A DNA stretch of 13,782 nt from UBA7692 sp964552715 (GTDB lineage Bacteria > Bacteroidota > Bacteroidia > Chitinophagales > LD1), in assembly GCA_964552715.1 (NCBI GenBank), contig CAZKHZ010000096.1:1-13782 (forward strand), written 5' to 3'. Below are positions 1 through 7,367 of the stretch, piece after piece. The notes beneath the pieces are model-generated. The model searched no databases, was not told where the DNA came from, and worked only from the letters and a program-made list of their open reading frames with translations. Within the stretch, counting starts at the first letter, position 1. Every line of letters begins with the position of its first letter. Made by a program: the position numbers and the translations under genes.

Positions 1-56
1 GTTTCAATGTAGTAATTGGCTTTACCGAAACACTTCATCTTAGATTTTATACACAC

Positions 57-84
57 AAAAAGTGCGAAGCTGAAGACTCCGCAC
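57..84 (-). terminator. Intrinsic terminator after the fasciclin-domain gene
   Basis: On the minus strand an 8-bp stem (GTGCGGAG pairing with CTTCGCAC, one G-U pair) closes a 7-nt loop and is followed at once by five T residues. It lies about 45 nt past the stop codon at 128, so it should end the fasciclin transcript. The geometry is typical of a factor-independent terminator. Confidence 0.75.
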
Positions 85-127
85 CTGTACTAAAAAGCAA
101 AATGAAAAAGCTTTTATATGGCTTCTG

Positions 128-685
128 CTATTTAGGCAACAACACATCACCTATAACATGAATCACACCGTTAGATGTTTTAATGGTGGCCAAAATTTCT
201 GAGCCGTTTACCAAGGTCTTTTCACCATCTTTAGAAATCTTCACCTTGCCACCAAATACCATATCATATTCAGCTCCATCTTGCAGCAAAACTCCAGAAA
301 TTACACCTACATAAGTGTGGTAACCAAGAATGTTTTCCAAGTCGCCTTTCTTTTCTGGCTTTAGCAAGCCTTCTACCGTGCCTGCTGGCAATTTATCGAA
401 GGCAGCATTGGTAGGTGCAAAAACAGTAAATGGTCCGGCATTGCTCAGTGCATCTGCTAAACCTGCGGCTTTTACCGCTGTTACTAATGTAGTATGGTCT
501 TTGCTGCCCGATGCTACCTGCACAATATTCGGATTAGAAACATCATCCTGCACACCCGACTGCCCAACAGTCTCAGTTGAATTTTCGGAACTTGTAGTAG
601 TTTGGCTTGCACCATCGCCACCCGAATTGCAGGAAGAAATGAGCAATACACCTGCGGCAAAAATTAATAGATAAATGAATTTCAT
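128..685 (-). CDS. Fasciclin (FAS1) domain lipoprotein
   Basis: This is a predicted secreted lipoprotein of 185 aa with one FAS1 domain, a fold used in cell adhesion and matrix binding. Residues 1-18 are a hydrophobic signal peptide ending in a lipobox (LISSC, Cys19), followed by a Ser/Thr/Gly-rich linker to about residue 50. The FAS1 domain covers about 52-185: the H1 motif FTVFAPTNAAF is at 86-96, a YHTYVG stretch near 122, and the H2 motif NGVIHVIGDVLLP at 172-184. A longer frame begins at 718, but its extra 11 residues would precede the signal peptide, so the Met at 685 is chosen. It appears monocistronic, with a promoter-like box just upstream and a terminator after the stop. The domain call is secure; the ligand is unknown. 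Confidence 0.92.
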   Translation of the reverse strand: MKFIYLLIFAAGVLLISSCNSGGDGASQTTTSSENSTETVGQSGVQDDVSNPNIVQVASGSKDHTTLVTAVKAAGLADALSNAGPFTVFAPTNAAFDKLPAGTVEGLLKPEKKGDLENILGYHTYVGVISGVLLQDGAEYDMVFGGKVKISKDGEKTLVNGSEILATIKTSNGVIHVIGDVLLPK

Positions 686-702
686 GTTTGTTGAATTTTC
701 GT

Positions 703-710
703 CAAAAATA
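703..710 (-). promoter_or_regulatory. Putative -7 promoter element for the fasciclin gene
   Basis: Reading the minus strand, TATTTTTG matches the Bacteroidota -7 consensus TAnnTTTG exactly and sits 18 bp upstream of the chosen start codon at 685, implying a very short leader. No clear TTG -33 element is seen at the usual distance, so the assignment rests on one box and its position. Confidence 0.4.
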
Positions 711-742
711 CTTGCCAATTAAGGCTGCTGTTATGACTGCAA

Positions 743-1981
743 TCACAAACCCCTGCATTTCCTTGTGATATTTGTCAGTAGCTGAGCTGCAAGTAAAATC
801 AACAACGAAAGCCACATCCAAATGGAAACCCCAAAAAGTATTTCATTTATATATGGAACCATAGTATAGCTAAAAGATGCAATACCCTGCACCGCCAAAA
901 CCAGTTCGTTTGCAAACACGCCAACCACAAAAAGCAATATGCCGAAAATGCTCAGTTTATTGTTTTTTATTAATCCTAAACCGTAAGCGTGGGTAATTAG
1001 AAACAGGCTTGTAACAGCCAGCAATACCAGATGCAGATAAGCAATTACAATAGGGCGAAATCCAAATGCGAGTTTGCTTACTGCCGGAATGGTAGACCCC
1101 AATTGCAGGGTTATTTTTATGGTAGCTGCAAAAGCTACAATTGCTAACAGCAGCTTCATCAGCCAGTCAGCTCCACTACTTTCAATCATCGAATCATTTT
1201 TTATCGAAAGCAACAAACTTACCCATCCCCAAAACTGAGCAATAGCAGCAATAGATATCAGCACAATAAGCCACACAGGCAACTCCAACCACAGCACCGA
1301 TAACCCGTATGCCGGAATGCAACTTACCACAAACAACCGAAACACTTTTGGCAAACCATCATAAGCAGGGTTCAGCCGATGCAGGTAGCTATGCAGCAAA
1401 CCCATGCAAGCAAAAAAGAACCATCCGTTGTATTGAAAATGCAGATACCAATACACCGATGCCAAGTAGCTGTGCTGCTCAAGGTTTTTGGTAGCCATCA
1501 TGTACACCAAGCTTGCTGTGCCAAACGATGAAATCACATTAAATATGAGCGCAGCGCGAAACCAGTTTTTTATCCCCACTTGCTTGCTCCGGTTCACATC
1601 GCTGAGGTAGAAAAAAACAAATACAAACGAAAGCAACAGACTCATCGAAGAAAGCGAAATGGAATAAAGTCCATAGCCTTGAATGGCAAATGACACCAAC
1701 ATGCCAATGGCACAAAATAGATTGCCGGCAAGCAGCAGATGATAAGCTCTTAGCCGCTGCGCACTAAGCAGCGGTTGCAGATATAAAACCATCAAAGCCA
1801 TTATTATTTGTGAAATCCATCCAGCAAACGCAAAATAAGAATGGGCGTGTTGAATATTCTTTTGGTCGAAGTAGGGAAACGAAAAGCCAATCTTATAGCG
1901 CATCAAAACGCCAATGCAAGCCACCACGAACAAGTTGGCAATAGAAAGTCGAACCCAAAAGGAAGCATTGAAATCCTTCAT
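743..1981 (-). CDS. 12-helix membrane protein resembling heme-copper oxidase subunit I
   Basis: This 412-aa integral membrane protein has about 12 hydrophobic helices (near 9-28, 47-69, 78-100, 106-127, 141-163, 174-199, 213-232, 234-258, 272-294, 308-333, 343-366 and 377-403), the number usual for heme-copper oxidase or NO reductase large subunits. Histidines lie where such proteins bind heme: H45 and H47 in QHAHSYFAFAGW entering helix 2, H181 in YLHFQYNGWF of helix 6, H197 and H201 just after it, and H317 and H331 in helix 10. The HH pair expected in helix 7 for copper B is absent, so it is not a canonical oxidase. The start lies 2 bp after the regulator's stop, so the two are surely co-transcribed. 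The heme-protein role (respiratory, NO- or O2-related) is inferred; no subunit II is encoded nearby. Confidence 0.5.
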   Translation of the reverse strand: MKDFNASFWVRLSIANLFVVACIGVLMRYKIGFSFPYFDQKNIQHAHSYFAFAGWISQIIMALMVLYLQPLLSAQRLRAYHLLLAGNLFCAIGMLVSFAIQGYGLYSISLSSMSLLLSFVFVFFYLSDVNRSKQVGIKNWFRAALIFNVISSFGTASLVYMMATKNLEQHSYLASVYWYLHFQYNGWFFFACMGLLHSYLHRLNPAYDGLPKVFRLFVVSCIPAYGLSVLWLELPVWLIVLISIAAIAQFWGWVSLLLSIKNDSMIESSGADWLMKLLLAIVAFAATIKITLQLGSTIPAVSKLAFGFRPIVIAYLHLVLLAVTSLFLITHAYGLGLIKNNKLSIFGILLFVVGVFANELVLAVQGIASFSYTMVPYINEILFGVSIWMWLSLLILLAAQLLTNITRKCRGL

Positions 1982-1983
1982 AT

Positions 1984-2577
1984 TTAATAATGCAGTTTGC
2001 GATTAATGATGTCAACCCTACCACAATCCTTTATTTTGGTAAGCGTGCGTATTACTGTTTCCACCCGGAGCCCCGTAAAATTTGCAATTTCTTGACGTGT
2101 AAATTCCACCTCTTGCTTTTCAGCTCCGTGACCATTTTTTCTTTTTTGGGCATCCAAAAATGCAAGTATCTTATCCTCTGGCGAATGGTTGATTATCTCC
2201 CGCAACGTTATTGCCCTATTAAACGCCCTTCGCGCCATCAAGCACAAAAACGCCTTTTGCAATGCAGGCGAAGATTCTATAATCTTCAAAAAGTTCTCTT
2301 TCGACACTTTCATTACCGTAGCATCCTTTATCACTTTTGATGACGCAGGATATACCTCATCAATAAATAATGGAGGCTCGCCAAAACTATCACCAGCTAA
2401 AAACACACCTTGTATAAACTCTCTGCCCTCAGTATTTAGATTAAACATCTTTACTGAGCCTTCAATAATTTGATAGTAGCAACGAGCAACATCACCCTCG
2501 TTAAATATCAACTCATTCTTTTTATAAAACTTTGATGTGCCACCCCAAGCAGTAAGTGTGTCAAAATCTATTATCAC
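1984..2577 (-). CDS. Crp/Fnr-family transcriptional regulator
   Basis: This 197-aa regulator has the usual two-domain layout. A cyclic-nucleotide-binding-like beta-roll spans about 15-110, with GDSFGEPPLF at 62-71 followed by YPAS at 76-79 and ATVMKV at 86-91. A linker helix (about 105-130) leads to a winged helix-turn-helix at about 135-197, with TRQEIANFTGLRVETVIRTL at 160-179 containing the recognition helix. There is no N-terminal cysteine cluster, so it is not an FNR-type iron-sulfur sensor, and the usual cAMP-contacting Arg is not evident; the signal is unknown. It is first in a two-gene unit, 2 bp ahead of the membrane protein gene, so it probably regulates that gene and itself. The family is clear; specificity cannot be read from sequence. 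Confidence 0.9.
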   Translation of the reverse strand: MIIDFDTLTAWGGTSKFYKKNELIFNEGDVARCYYQIIEGSVKMFNLNTEGREFIQGVFLAGDSFGEPPLFIDEVYPASSKVIKDATVMKVSKENFLKIIESSPALQKAFLCLMARRAFNRAITLREIINHSPEDKILAFLDAQKRKNGHGAEKQEVEFTRQEIANFTGLRVETVIRTLTKIKDCGRVDIINRKLHY

Positions 2578-2769
2578 TTTATTGTCTATTGTTAATCAGG
2601 TCGATAAATATTTACCTGCCACAAATAAAACCAAGGAACATATCCCTAAGTTATGATTCAACTCATAAGCCCAAGCCATACATCAGGTAGTTTAAAATGA
2701 TGGATGGCTTTCAATTATTTTTTCACTTGTGTATTTCAAAAAGCTCTTTAATCTTACATCTTGAAAGCT
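2578..2769. other. Divergent intergenic region between the crp-like gene and the small acidic protein gene
   Basis: This AT-rich gap of about 190 bp must hold the promoters for both the minus-strand regulator unit and the plus-strand small gene. No convincing pair of TAnnTTTG and TTG boxes with proper spacing was found. No clear dyad operator of the TTG-N10-CAA kind stands out, and there is no strong hairpin. Confidence 0.5.
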
Positions 2770-3162
2770 ATGGATTTTGACGAAGAAATATTGCGCCTTT
2801 TAGGTAACGACCTAAAATCTTGCAGAGAATATCTGCGGCAGGTGTCAAGTGCTATGCGCAAAGGTGAAGTGAGTAAGTACCCCATTTTTGTTGCCTACGA
2901 TGAAGATGTAGATTTAGGTGTGCCCATCATTCACAAAGCCGAGTTAGATTTAAACTGGAACTTTAGCGCATCACACTTAGAGGATTTTGTAAACCGAAAT
3001 ATAGTATTGCAGCATAAGATTGAAGATTTCAAAAAAGCCTATCGCGACCCATCTCATTTTATGTGTATCTTTTTAGTGAGTGAAGACAATGGTCACTTTG
3101 TTTTTATACCATTTGAGCAGCGCGAGCAAATAGCTCCCAACAGCCATCCGGAATTGAATTAG
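2770..3162 (+). CDS. Conserved-looking small acidic hypothetical protein
   Basis: The product is a soluble 130-aa protein with no signal peptide or membrane segment, rich in Asp and Glu. It starts with an amphipathic helix (FDEEILRLLGNDLKSC), then VSKYPIFVAYDEDVDLG, a helical middle (ASHLEDFVNRNIVLQHKIED), and a hydrophobic C-terminal strand pair (FMCIFLVSEDNGHFVFIPF). The pattern looks like a small Bacteroidota-restricted family, but I cannot name one. The frame opens at a TTG at 2761, nine bases earlier; the ATG at 2770 is preferred. It is transcribed alone, divergent from the regulator and convergent with the DUF4249 gene, whose stop lies 13 bp beyond this one. Codon use and the protein-like composition support a real gene. 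Function is unknown. Confidence 0.75.
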   Translation: MDFDEEILRLLGNDLKSCREYLRQVSSAMRKGEVSKYPIFVAYDEDVDLGVPIIHKAELDLNWNFSASHLEDFVNRNIVLQHKIEDFKKAYRDPSHFMCIFLVSEDNGHFVFIPFEQREQIAPNSHPELN

Positions 3163-3175
3163 TTTTTGATAAGGT

Positions 3176-4243
3176 TTACTTAGGTACAACAATAGTATAA
3201 TACTGGCTAGCAAATCCAGCCCACACACCAAGCCCTCCGTTGATATTGCTTTTAACTACAATAGGAGACGAAAAAGGACTTCCGCCACCGTCATTTTCTA
3301 GGGTAAAGTAAAAGTCATAAGAGCGGCTGTCTATGTTTGACCACTTAATGGTTACCGTGTCTCCCTTTTCAAATAAAGAATACACCTCGGGTTCTATTTG
3401 CGCACCTTTTTTATAGCCGCGCTCAATAGGCAGTGCAATAGTTAAGCCTATAAAAAGTTTATCATCCCACACCGATTGTGAGCCGGGCAAGTAGTAAGGC
3501 TCGCTGTTGCGTTTGGTCCAGTAGCGCACAAAGTTACCAAAGGTGCTTGGCACAGTAAGGTTGTTGTAAACCGCCACAAACTTATCATCGGCAGGTGCAT
3601 TAGGGCGCGGACGAACAGTTAAAGAATCAATGCCCACTGCTTTAGGAATAGTAGTGTAAGAAGTAAGCACCTTATCTTTCGCTTCAATACGCAAATCGTA
3701 ACGGGTATTTTCTTTACCCACAAACGAGCAACTGCCACCAAGTAGGCAATTGATTAAATCGGGAATGGAGTAAATGCAAACATTTGGAATGGGCAAAGCA
3801 GAATCGGCACTAAAGCCGAAGTTTTGTAGCAGTTGTTTTTTCTGCTGATCTGTAGCTGGCAAATCATTCAAACAAAACTCTACAAGTTGAATGGTATCGT
3901 TTCCGGTGGTGATGGTTATTTTTGCATCGCGCACAAAGTATGCACCAAGGTCATTTAGATTTATATTATCAAAAAAGCCCTGAGAGTTTGTAAGCAAAAT
4001 AAGCGGAGGTCTATCTATTTCAATAGTGCCTTCTACTGTAATCTGCTGACTTTCTTTCGGAATTTCAATATCTATATTTTTTGTGCATGAAGTGGTGGCA
4101 ATTGTTGTAATGAAAATGAAGATTGCAAGTGCAATGTACTTGCTAAGCGGGCAAAGGACGAAGGACGAAGGACGAAAGACCAATGTAAGCCACTGCGTTC
4201 TGTACGCTGATTTCTGATTGCTGTTCTCTGCTCTCATTTTCAT
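3176..4243 (-). CDS. DUF4249-type lipoprotein, partner of the TonB-dependent receptor
   Basis: The 355-aa product is a predicted outer-membrane lipoprotein. A hydrophobic stretch at 36-50 leads to TTSC with Cys53 as likely lipidation site, and the mature part begins TKNIDIEIPKESQQITVEGT, which is the DUF4249 layout: a short linker, an immunoglobulin-like N-terminal part with the DAKITITTGNDTI strand, then a beta-rich domain. Its ATG overlaps the receptor's TGA (ATGA), so translation is coupled; this receptor-DUF4249 pairing is common in Bacteroidota and suggests a surface complex with an unknown substrate. The N-terminus is odd: about 33 polar residues precede the membrane segment, including FRPSSFVLCPLS encoded by a GGACGAA heptamer repeat. 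It looks like repeat DNA inserted into the signal peptide after MK. No alternative Met exists nearer the hydrophobic core. Confidence 0.8.
   Translation of the reverse strand: MKMRAENSNQKSAYRTQWLTLVFRPSSFVLCPLSKYIALAIFIFITTIATTSCTKNIDIEIPKESQQITVEGTIEIDRPPLILLTNSQGFFDNINLNDLGAYFVRDAKITITTGNDTIQLVEFCLNDLPATDQQKKQLLQNFGFSADSALPIPNVCIYSIPDLINCLLGGSCSFVGKENTRYDLRIEAKDKVLTSYTTIPKAVGIDSLTVRPRPNAPADDKFVAVYNNLTVPSTFGNFVRYWTKRNSEPYYLPGSQSVWDDKLFIGLTIALPIERGYKKGAQIEPEVYSLFEKGDTVTIKWSNIDSRSYDFYFTLENDGGGSPFSSPIVVKSNINGGLGVWAGFASQYYTIVVPK
4152..4183 (+). repeat. Tandem heptamer repeat (GGACGAA)3 inside the DUF4249 signal region
   Basis: Three perfect GGACGAA units at 4156-4176 are flanked by partial units (CAAA before, AGACC after). 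On the coding minus strand they read TTCGTCC. Because seven is not a multiple of three, the repeat passes through all three frames and encodes FRPSSFVL-like residues, and gain or loss of one unit would shift the downstream frame. Confidence 0.9.
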
Positions 4244-6717
4244 CTTTTTTTCTTCTTCTTTAAATCAGTAAAACCAAACTTGAAATTCCATGTGATGGAG
4301 GGCAAAATAGGGAAAAGCGAAACCTGCCTGGCGCGGAACTTAAAGTCAGGGTCTTGCACACCACCATCCTGCACTTTACCTTCCACATCGCCACTTGGGT
4401 CAATGTATAGAAAGTAAGGGTTGAGGCGGTTGTAGGCATTGTAAACACTCACTGTAATATCAGAATAATAGTTGCGCTTGTGCGGAATGATGTATGTAAA
4501 ACCAAGGTCTAAGCGATGGTAGGCTGGAAGCTGATACCAGTTTCTTTTACCATATACAAAACGCGGCTCGCCCTCGAACAAATAAAACGATGTAGGCAGC
4601 GTAGTGCGCTGACCCGAAGAAAACACAAAGGTTGCGCTCACCTTCCATCGCTTACTTATTTCATACATCGCCACAATGCTGAGGTCGTGCCTGCGGTCGT
4701 AGCGCGCAAGAAAGGTTTCGCCATTATTAATTTCAGGAAATTTGCGCCAAGTCCAAGCTAAGGTGTAGCCCACCCATCCCGTAAATTTGCCTAAAGCCTT
4801 TTTTACAAAAAACTCAGCACCTGTGCTGTAGCCTCTACCAAAGGTAAACAGGTCTTCCACATCCACCGTAATTTGCCCTACCGCACTTTCGCCATACTCA
4901 ATTTGATTGCGCATGTCTTTGTAATAAATCTCCACAGATGTTTCAAACATATCATCCTTAAAATTGTGGAAGTAACCCAGTGCATATTGAATACCAATTT
5001 GAGGTTTCACTTTCAAACTGCTTGGCACCCACAGGTCAATAGGCAGGGTAGTGTTGGACTGCGACACCAAATGCACATACTGATTGTTTACCGAAAAACC
5101 TAACTTAATACTGTTGCTTGCACCCAGTTTAAAGCGGGCACTTAGGCGCGGTTCCAAACCCCAGTAGGTCTTGATGTTTTCATTTGCTTTGAAATTGAGC
5201 GTATCAACGGCTGCTCCTCTTCCATCAAAAACAGTTTTAGAAAACGGACCCACAAAGTTGAACATCGAAGCGCGCAAACCAATATTGATTTTTAACCAAC
5301 GCGTAGCATCAAAATCATCCGAAAAATAGATAGCCGTTTCATGCGCATGCTTAGCTTCTTTATTGGTGTTATTAAAGTCCACACCGCCTGCATTGCCGCT
5401 GGCGCGATAGGGCGTAAATATGTGATAGTTGTATTGCGCACCAAACTGCATAAAGTGCCCGATGATGGGCGAGTAATCAAAATCTAACTTGCCCGTAAAC
5501 TCGCGCACATTGCTGTTTATTCTAAAGTTAATATCCTGAAAGTTGGTGTTTGCCGTAAACTCAAAATCGTTGTAGCAAAACGTTGCGTTGCCAAAAAGCT
5601 TACCACTATACAAGTGATTCCATCTGGCAGTAATTGTGCGATTGCCCCACGGAAAGTTGAAGCCAAAAGCCCCACCAGGAGCAGTAAAGTTGAACACATC
5701 GCGCCCAAAGTATCCGCTTATATACACGCGGTCTTTGTCGCTGATGCGCCAGTTTAATTTTGCATTAAGGTCATAGAAATAATAACCGTTGCCCGCCCAA
5801 CGACCTTTGTCAATGCTTTTAAGTATAGGGTTGGTAATCGCATCAATATAAGTTCTGCGACCCGACACAATAAACGAAGCCTTGTCTTTAACAATAGGAC
5901 CCTGCAAGGTAAGGCGCGAGGCAATCAAACCGATGCCACCTTCGGCTTCGTATTTTTTCATGTTGCCTTCCTTCATACCCACATCCACCACGGAGGAAAT
6001 TCTGCCTCCGTATTTTGCAGGCATGCCCCCTTTTATCACCGTAGTATTTTTAATAGCATCACCATTAAACACCGAAAAGAAACCAAACAAATGCCCTGTA
6101 TTATACACTACCGCCTCATCCAGCAACACAAGGTTTTGGTCGGGACCGCCACCGCGCACATAAAAACCGCTGTTGCCCTCCCCTGCTCCCGCAATGCCGG
6201 GCAGCAACTGGAGGGTCTTCAAAATATCTATCTCCCCCATCAGCGCAGGAATGGCTTTTGCCTGCTCTATTTTAATCTCCATCCTACCCATCTGTGTGCT
6301 TTCCACATTGGCTTTGCGTTCGGCATTTATTACTATCTCTTCCGTAACAATCGCGTTAGATGTAAGGGCAAAATTCATCCGCACCTCCTTATCCAATATC
6401 ACTTGATGCACCTGCGCTTTGTAGCCAAGATAGGCTACCTTTAAAGTATAAGAACCCGCAGGTAGTGTGATGCTAAAAAAACCGTATTCGTTACTTGCTG
6501 CACCTTTGCCCAACTCCACTATATAAATAGTAGCACCTAGCATAGACTCGCCACTGGTAGAATCTTTCATATAGCCCGAAAGCGTAAACTTCTGCTCAGC
6601 TTTTTGTGCGTGTATGGATAGAGAGAAAAGAAAAAAAGAAAAAAGAAAAAAGCAGGATGCAAAATTTCTTCCCTCTGCTGGCTGTTTTCTTTGTTCTGTT
6701 TCAGTAAAAAATTTCAT
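4240..6717 (-). CDS. TonB-dependent outer-membrane receptor with carboxypeptidase-like N-terminal domain
   Basis: This 825-aa receptor should import or bind an unknown substrate across the outer membrane, energised by TonB. A signal peptide occupies about 1-38 (ending IHAQ), with an unusually long polar start and a Phe-rich core. A CarboxypepD-regulatory-like domain follows at about 44-118 (FTLSGYMKDSTSGESMLGAT, then NEYGFFSITLPAGSYTLKVA). The plug lies at about 140-250 with the typical LQLLPGIAG, GFYVRGGGPDQNLVLLDE and YGGRISSVVDV stretches. The rest is a 22-strand-type barrel rich in aromatic, alternating strands, ending in a Lys/Arg tail rather than the usual terminal Phe. It is first in a unit with the DUF4249 gene, overlapping it by 4 bp. 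The long gene-free region upstream should hold its promoter. Confidence 0.95.
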   Translation of the reverse strand: MKFFTETEQRKQPAEGRNFASCFFLFSFFLFSLSIHAQKAEQKFTLSGYMKDSTSGESMLGATIYIVELGKGAASNEYGFFSITLPAGSYTLKVAYLGYKAQVHQVILDKEVRMNFALTSNAIVTEEIVINAERKANVESTQMGRMEIKIEQAKAIPALMGEIDILKTLQLLPGIAGAGEGNSGFYVRGGGPDQNLVLLDEAVVYNTGHLFGFFSVFNGDAIKNTTVIKGGMPAKYGGRISSVVDVGMKEGNMKKYEAEGGIGLIASRLTLQGPIVKDKASFIVSGRRTYIDAITNPILKSIDKGRWAGNGYYFYDLNAKLNWRISDKDRVYISGYFGRDVFNFTAPGGAFGFNFPWGNRTITARWNHLYSGKLFGNATFCYNDFEFTANTNFQDINFRINSNVREFTGKLDFDYSPIIGHFMQFGAQYNYHIFTPYRASGNAGGVDFNNTNKEAKHAHETAIYFSDDFDATRWLKINIGLRASMFNFVGPFSKTVFDGRGAAVDTLNFKANENIKTYWGLEPRLSARFKLGASNSIKLGFSVNNQYVHLVSQSNTTLPIDLWVPSSLKVKPQIGIQYALGYFHNFKDDMFETSVEIYYKDMRNQIEYGESAVGQITVDVEDLFTFGRGYSTGAEFFVKKALGKFTGWVGYTLAWTWRKFPEINNGETFLARYDRRHDLSIVAMYEISKRWKVSATFVFSSGQRTTLPTSFYLFEGEPRFVYGKRNWYQLPAYHRLDLGFTYIIPHKRNYYSDITVSVYNAYNRLNPYFLYIDPSGDVEGKVQDGGVQDPDFKFRARQVSLFPILPSITWNFKFGFTDLKKKKKR
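6624..6652 (+). repeat. GAAAAAA simple-sequence repeat within the TonB receptor signal peptide
   Basis: On the plus strand a G followed by six or seven A residues recurs at 6630, 6638 and 6645 (one 8-bp and two 7-bp units), and a further G sits at 6652. On the coding strand this reads as C plus T-runs and encodes the FFLFSFFLFS core of the signal peptide. Such homopolymer-rich heptamers are prone to slippage, and a unit change would shift the frame. Confidence 0.8.
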
Positions 6718-6730
6718 GGTGTTTTTTGCG

Positions 6731-6765
6731 CTGCGCGAAAATAGTTTCTAAATCGAAAGCAAAGT
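6731..6765 (-). promoter_or_regulatory. Putative promoter of the TonB receptor/DUF4249 unit
   Basis: On the minus strand TATTTTCG (one mismatch to TAnnTTTG) lies about 20 bp upstream of the start codon at 6717, with a TTTG about 16 bp further upstream. The spacing is slightly shorter than the Bacteroidota norm. The region also shares a block with the mazG upstream region (CTGCGC, AAAATA, TTTCTA in order on the plus strand), which adds some weight. Confidence 0.4.
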
Positions 6766-6816
6766 GTGAAAAACAAGGTTAGGTAAGAAAAGTTGCGAAA
6801 TGGGATTTGAGGAGGT

Positions 6817-6935
6817 TTGAGCTATAAACTGTTAGGTTTTAGAAATTAGATAATAGAAAAGAGAAGGAAGCGTTTAAGATTGAGCTATAAGCTGTTAGGT
6901 TTTAGAAATTAGATAATAGCAATGAAAAGGGAGCG
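6817..6935. repeat. Direct repeat pair, about 56 bp each, period 63 bp
   Basis: The 40-bp segment 6817-6856 recurs at 6880-6919 with one mismatch (an A in the first copy is G in the second). Similarity continues less perfectly for about 16 bp after each (GAGAAGGAAGCG against GAAAAGGGAGCG). No open frame, inverted ends or target duplication is apparent. It lies in the gene-free stretch 6718-7367, which otherwise holds degenerate purine-rich repeats and a terminator. Confidence 0.9.
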
Positions 6936-6991
6936 GAGGAAGAGAAGTATTCAAGCGTTTGGTTATGGAAGTGGAGCTTTTGAAAATGAAA

Positions 6992-7130
6992 ATGGAGTGA
7001 TGAAGTGTGGATGTTAGATTCAAGAGCCGTTAAACAAGAATGTAGGTTGGGAGTGTTGAATTGTAAAATTGGAGCATTACAAAATGATAGTGGAGGGGTG
7101 AAAGATTAATATGGAGCGAAGAAGTGTGGA
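6992..7130. repeat. Degenerate dispersed repeat pair in the gene-free stretch
   Basis: The 20-mer ATGGAGTGATGAAGTGTGGA at 6992-7011 recurs at 7111-7130 with two mismatches. Around both copies similar GGAG-plus-AAAATG-type words recur (near 6971-6990 and 7060-7095), so the whole 6960-7130 stretch looks like decayed copies of one purine-rich word family. The frames here are short and compositionally biased; I see no gene. Confidence 0.65.
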
Positions 7131-7218
7131 ATGCAAGTTTGTATTCTTCATTTGTATTGACACAAAAACTCTGTCTTGAGGATAGAAGTGAATATCGTTT
7201 TTGGGGCGGGGTTTGTTG

Positions 7219-7246
7219 AAAAAAATTAGAGGGCTTCACACCCTCT
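7219..7246 (-). terminator. Intrinsic terminator of the envelope gene cluster
   Basis: Minus-strand reading gives AGAGGG, a 7-nt loop, CCCTCT, then AA and seven T residues: a 6-bp perfect stem with a T-tract. It lies about 120 nt beyond the OstA-like stop codon at 7368. A second hairpin just before it (7244-7267, CCCCG/CGGGG stem with a CAAG loop, extended by TCTT/AAGA across a 2-nt bulge) shares the CTCTT bases, so the two structures are partly mutually exclusive. Confidence 0.6.
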
Positions 7247-7367
7247 TACCCCCGCAAGCGGGGAAGAAACAGCCGCACCAGCAAAAAGATAGCAACCCCG
7301 AACTTTTGTGATAAACTCCTTGCCCTCAAGGCACAAGGGGCACGCCATGATGAAGATTAGCCTAAAA

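Noticed and set aside
2581..2661. Promoter of the Crp/Fnr gene
   Set aside because: A TTTATTTG on the minus strand near 2622-2629 resembles the -7 box, but the nearest TTG upstream is about 29 bp away, outside the usual spacing.
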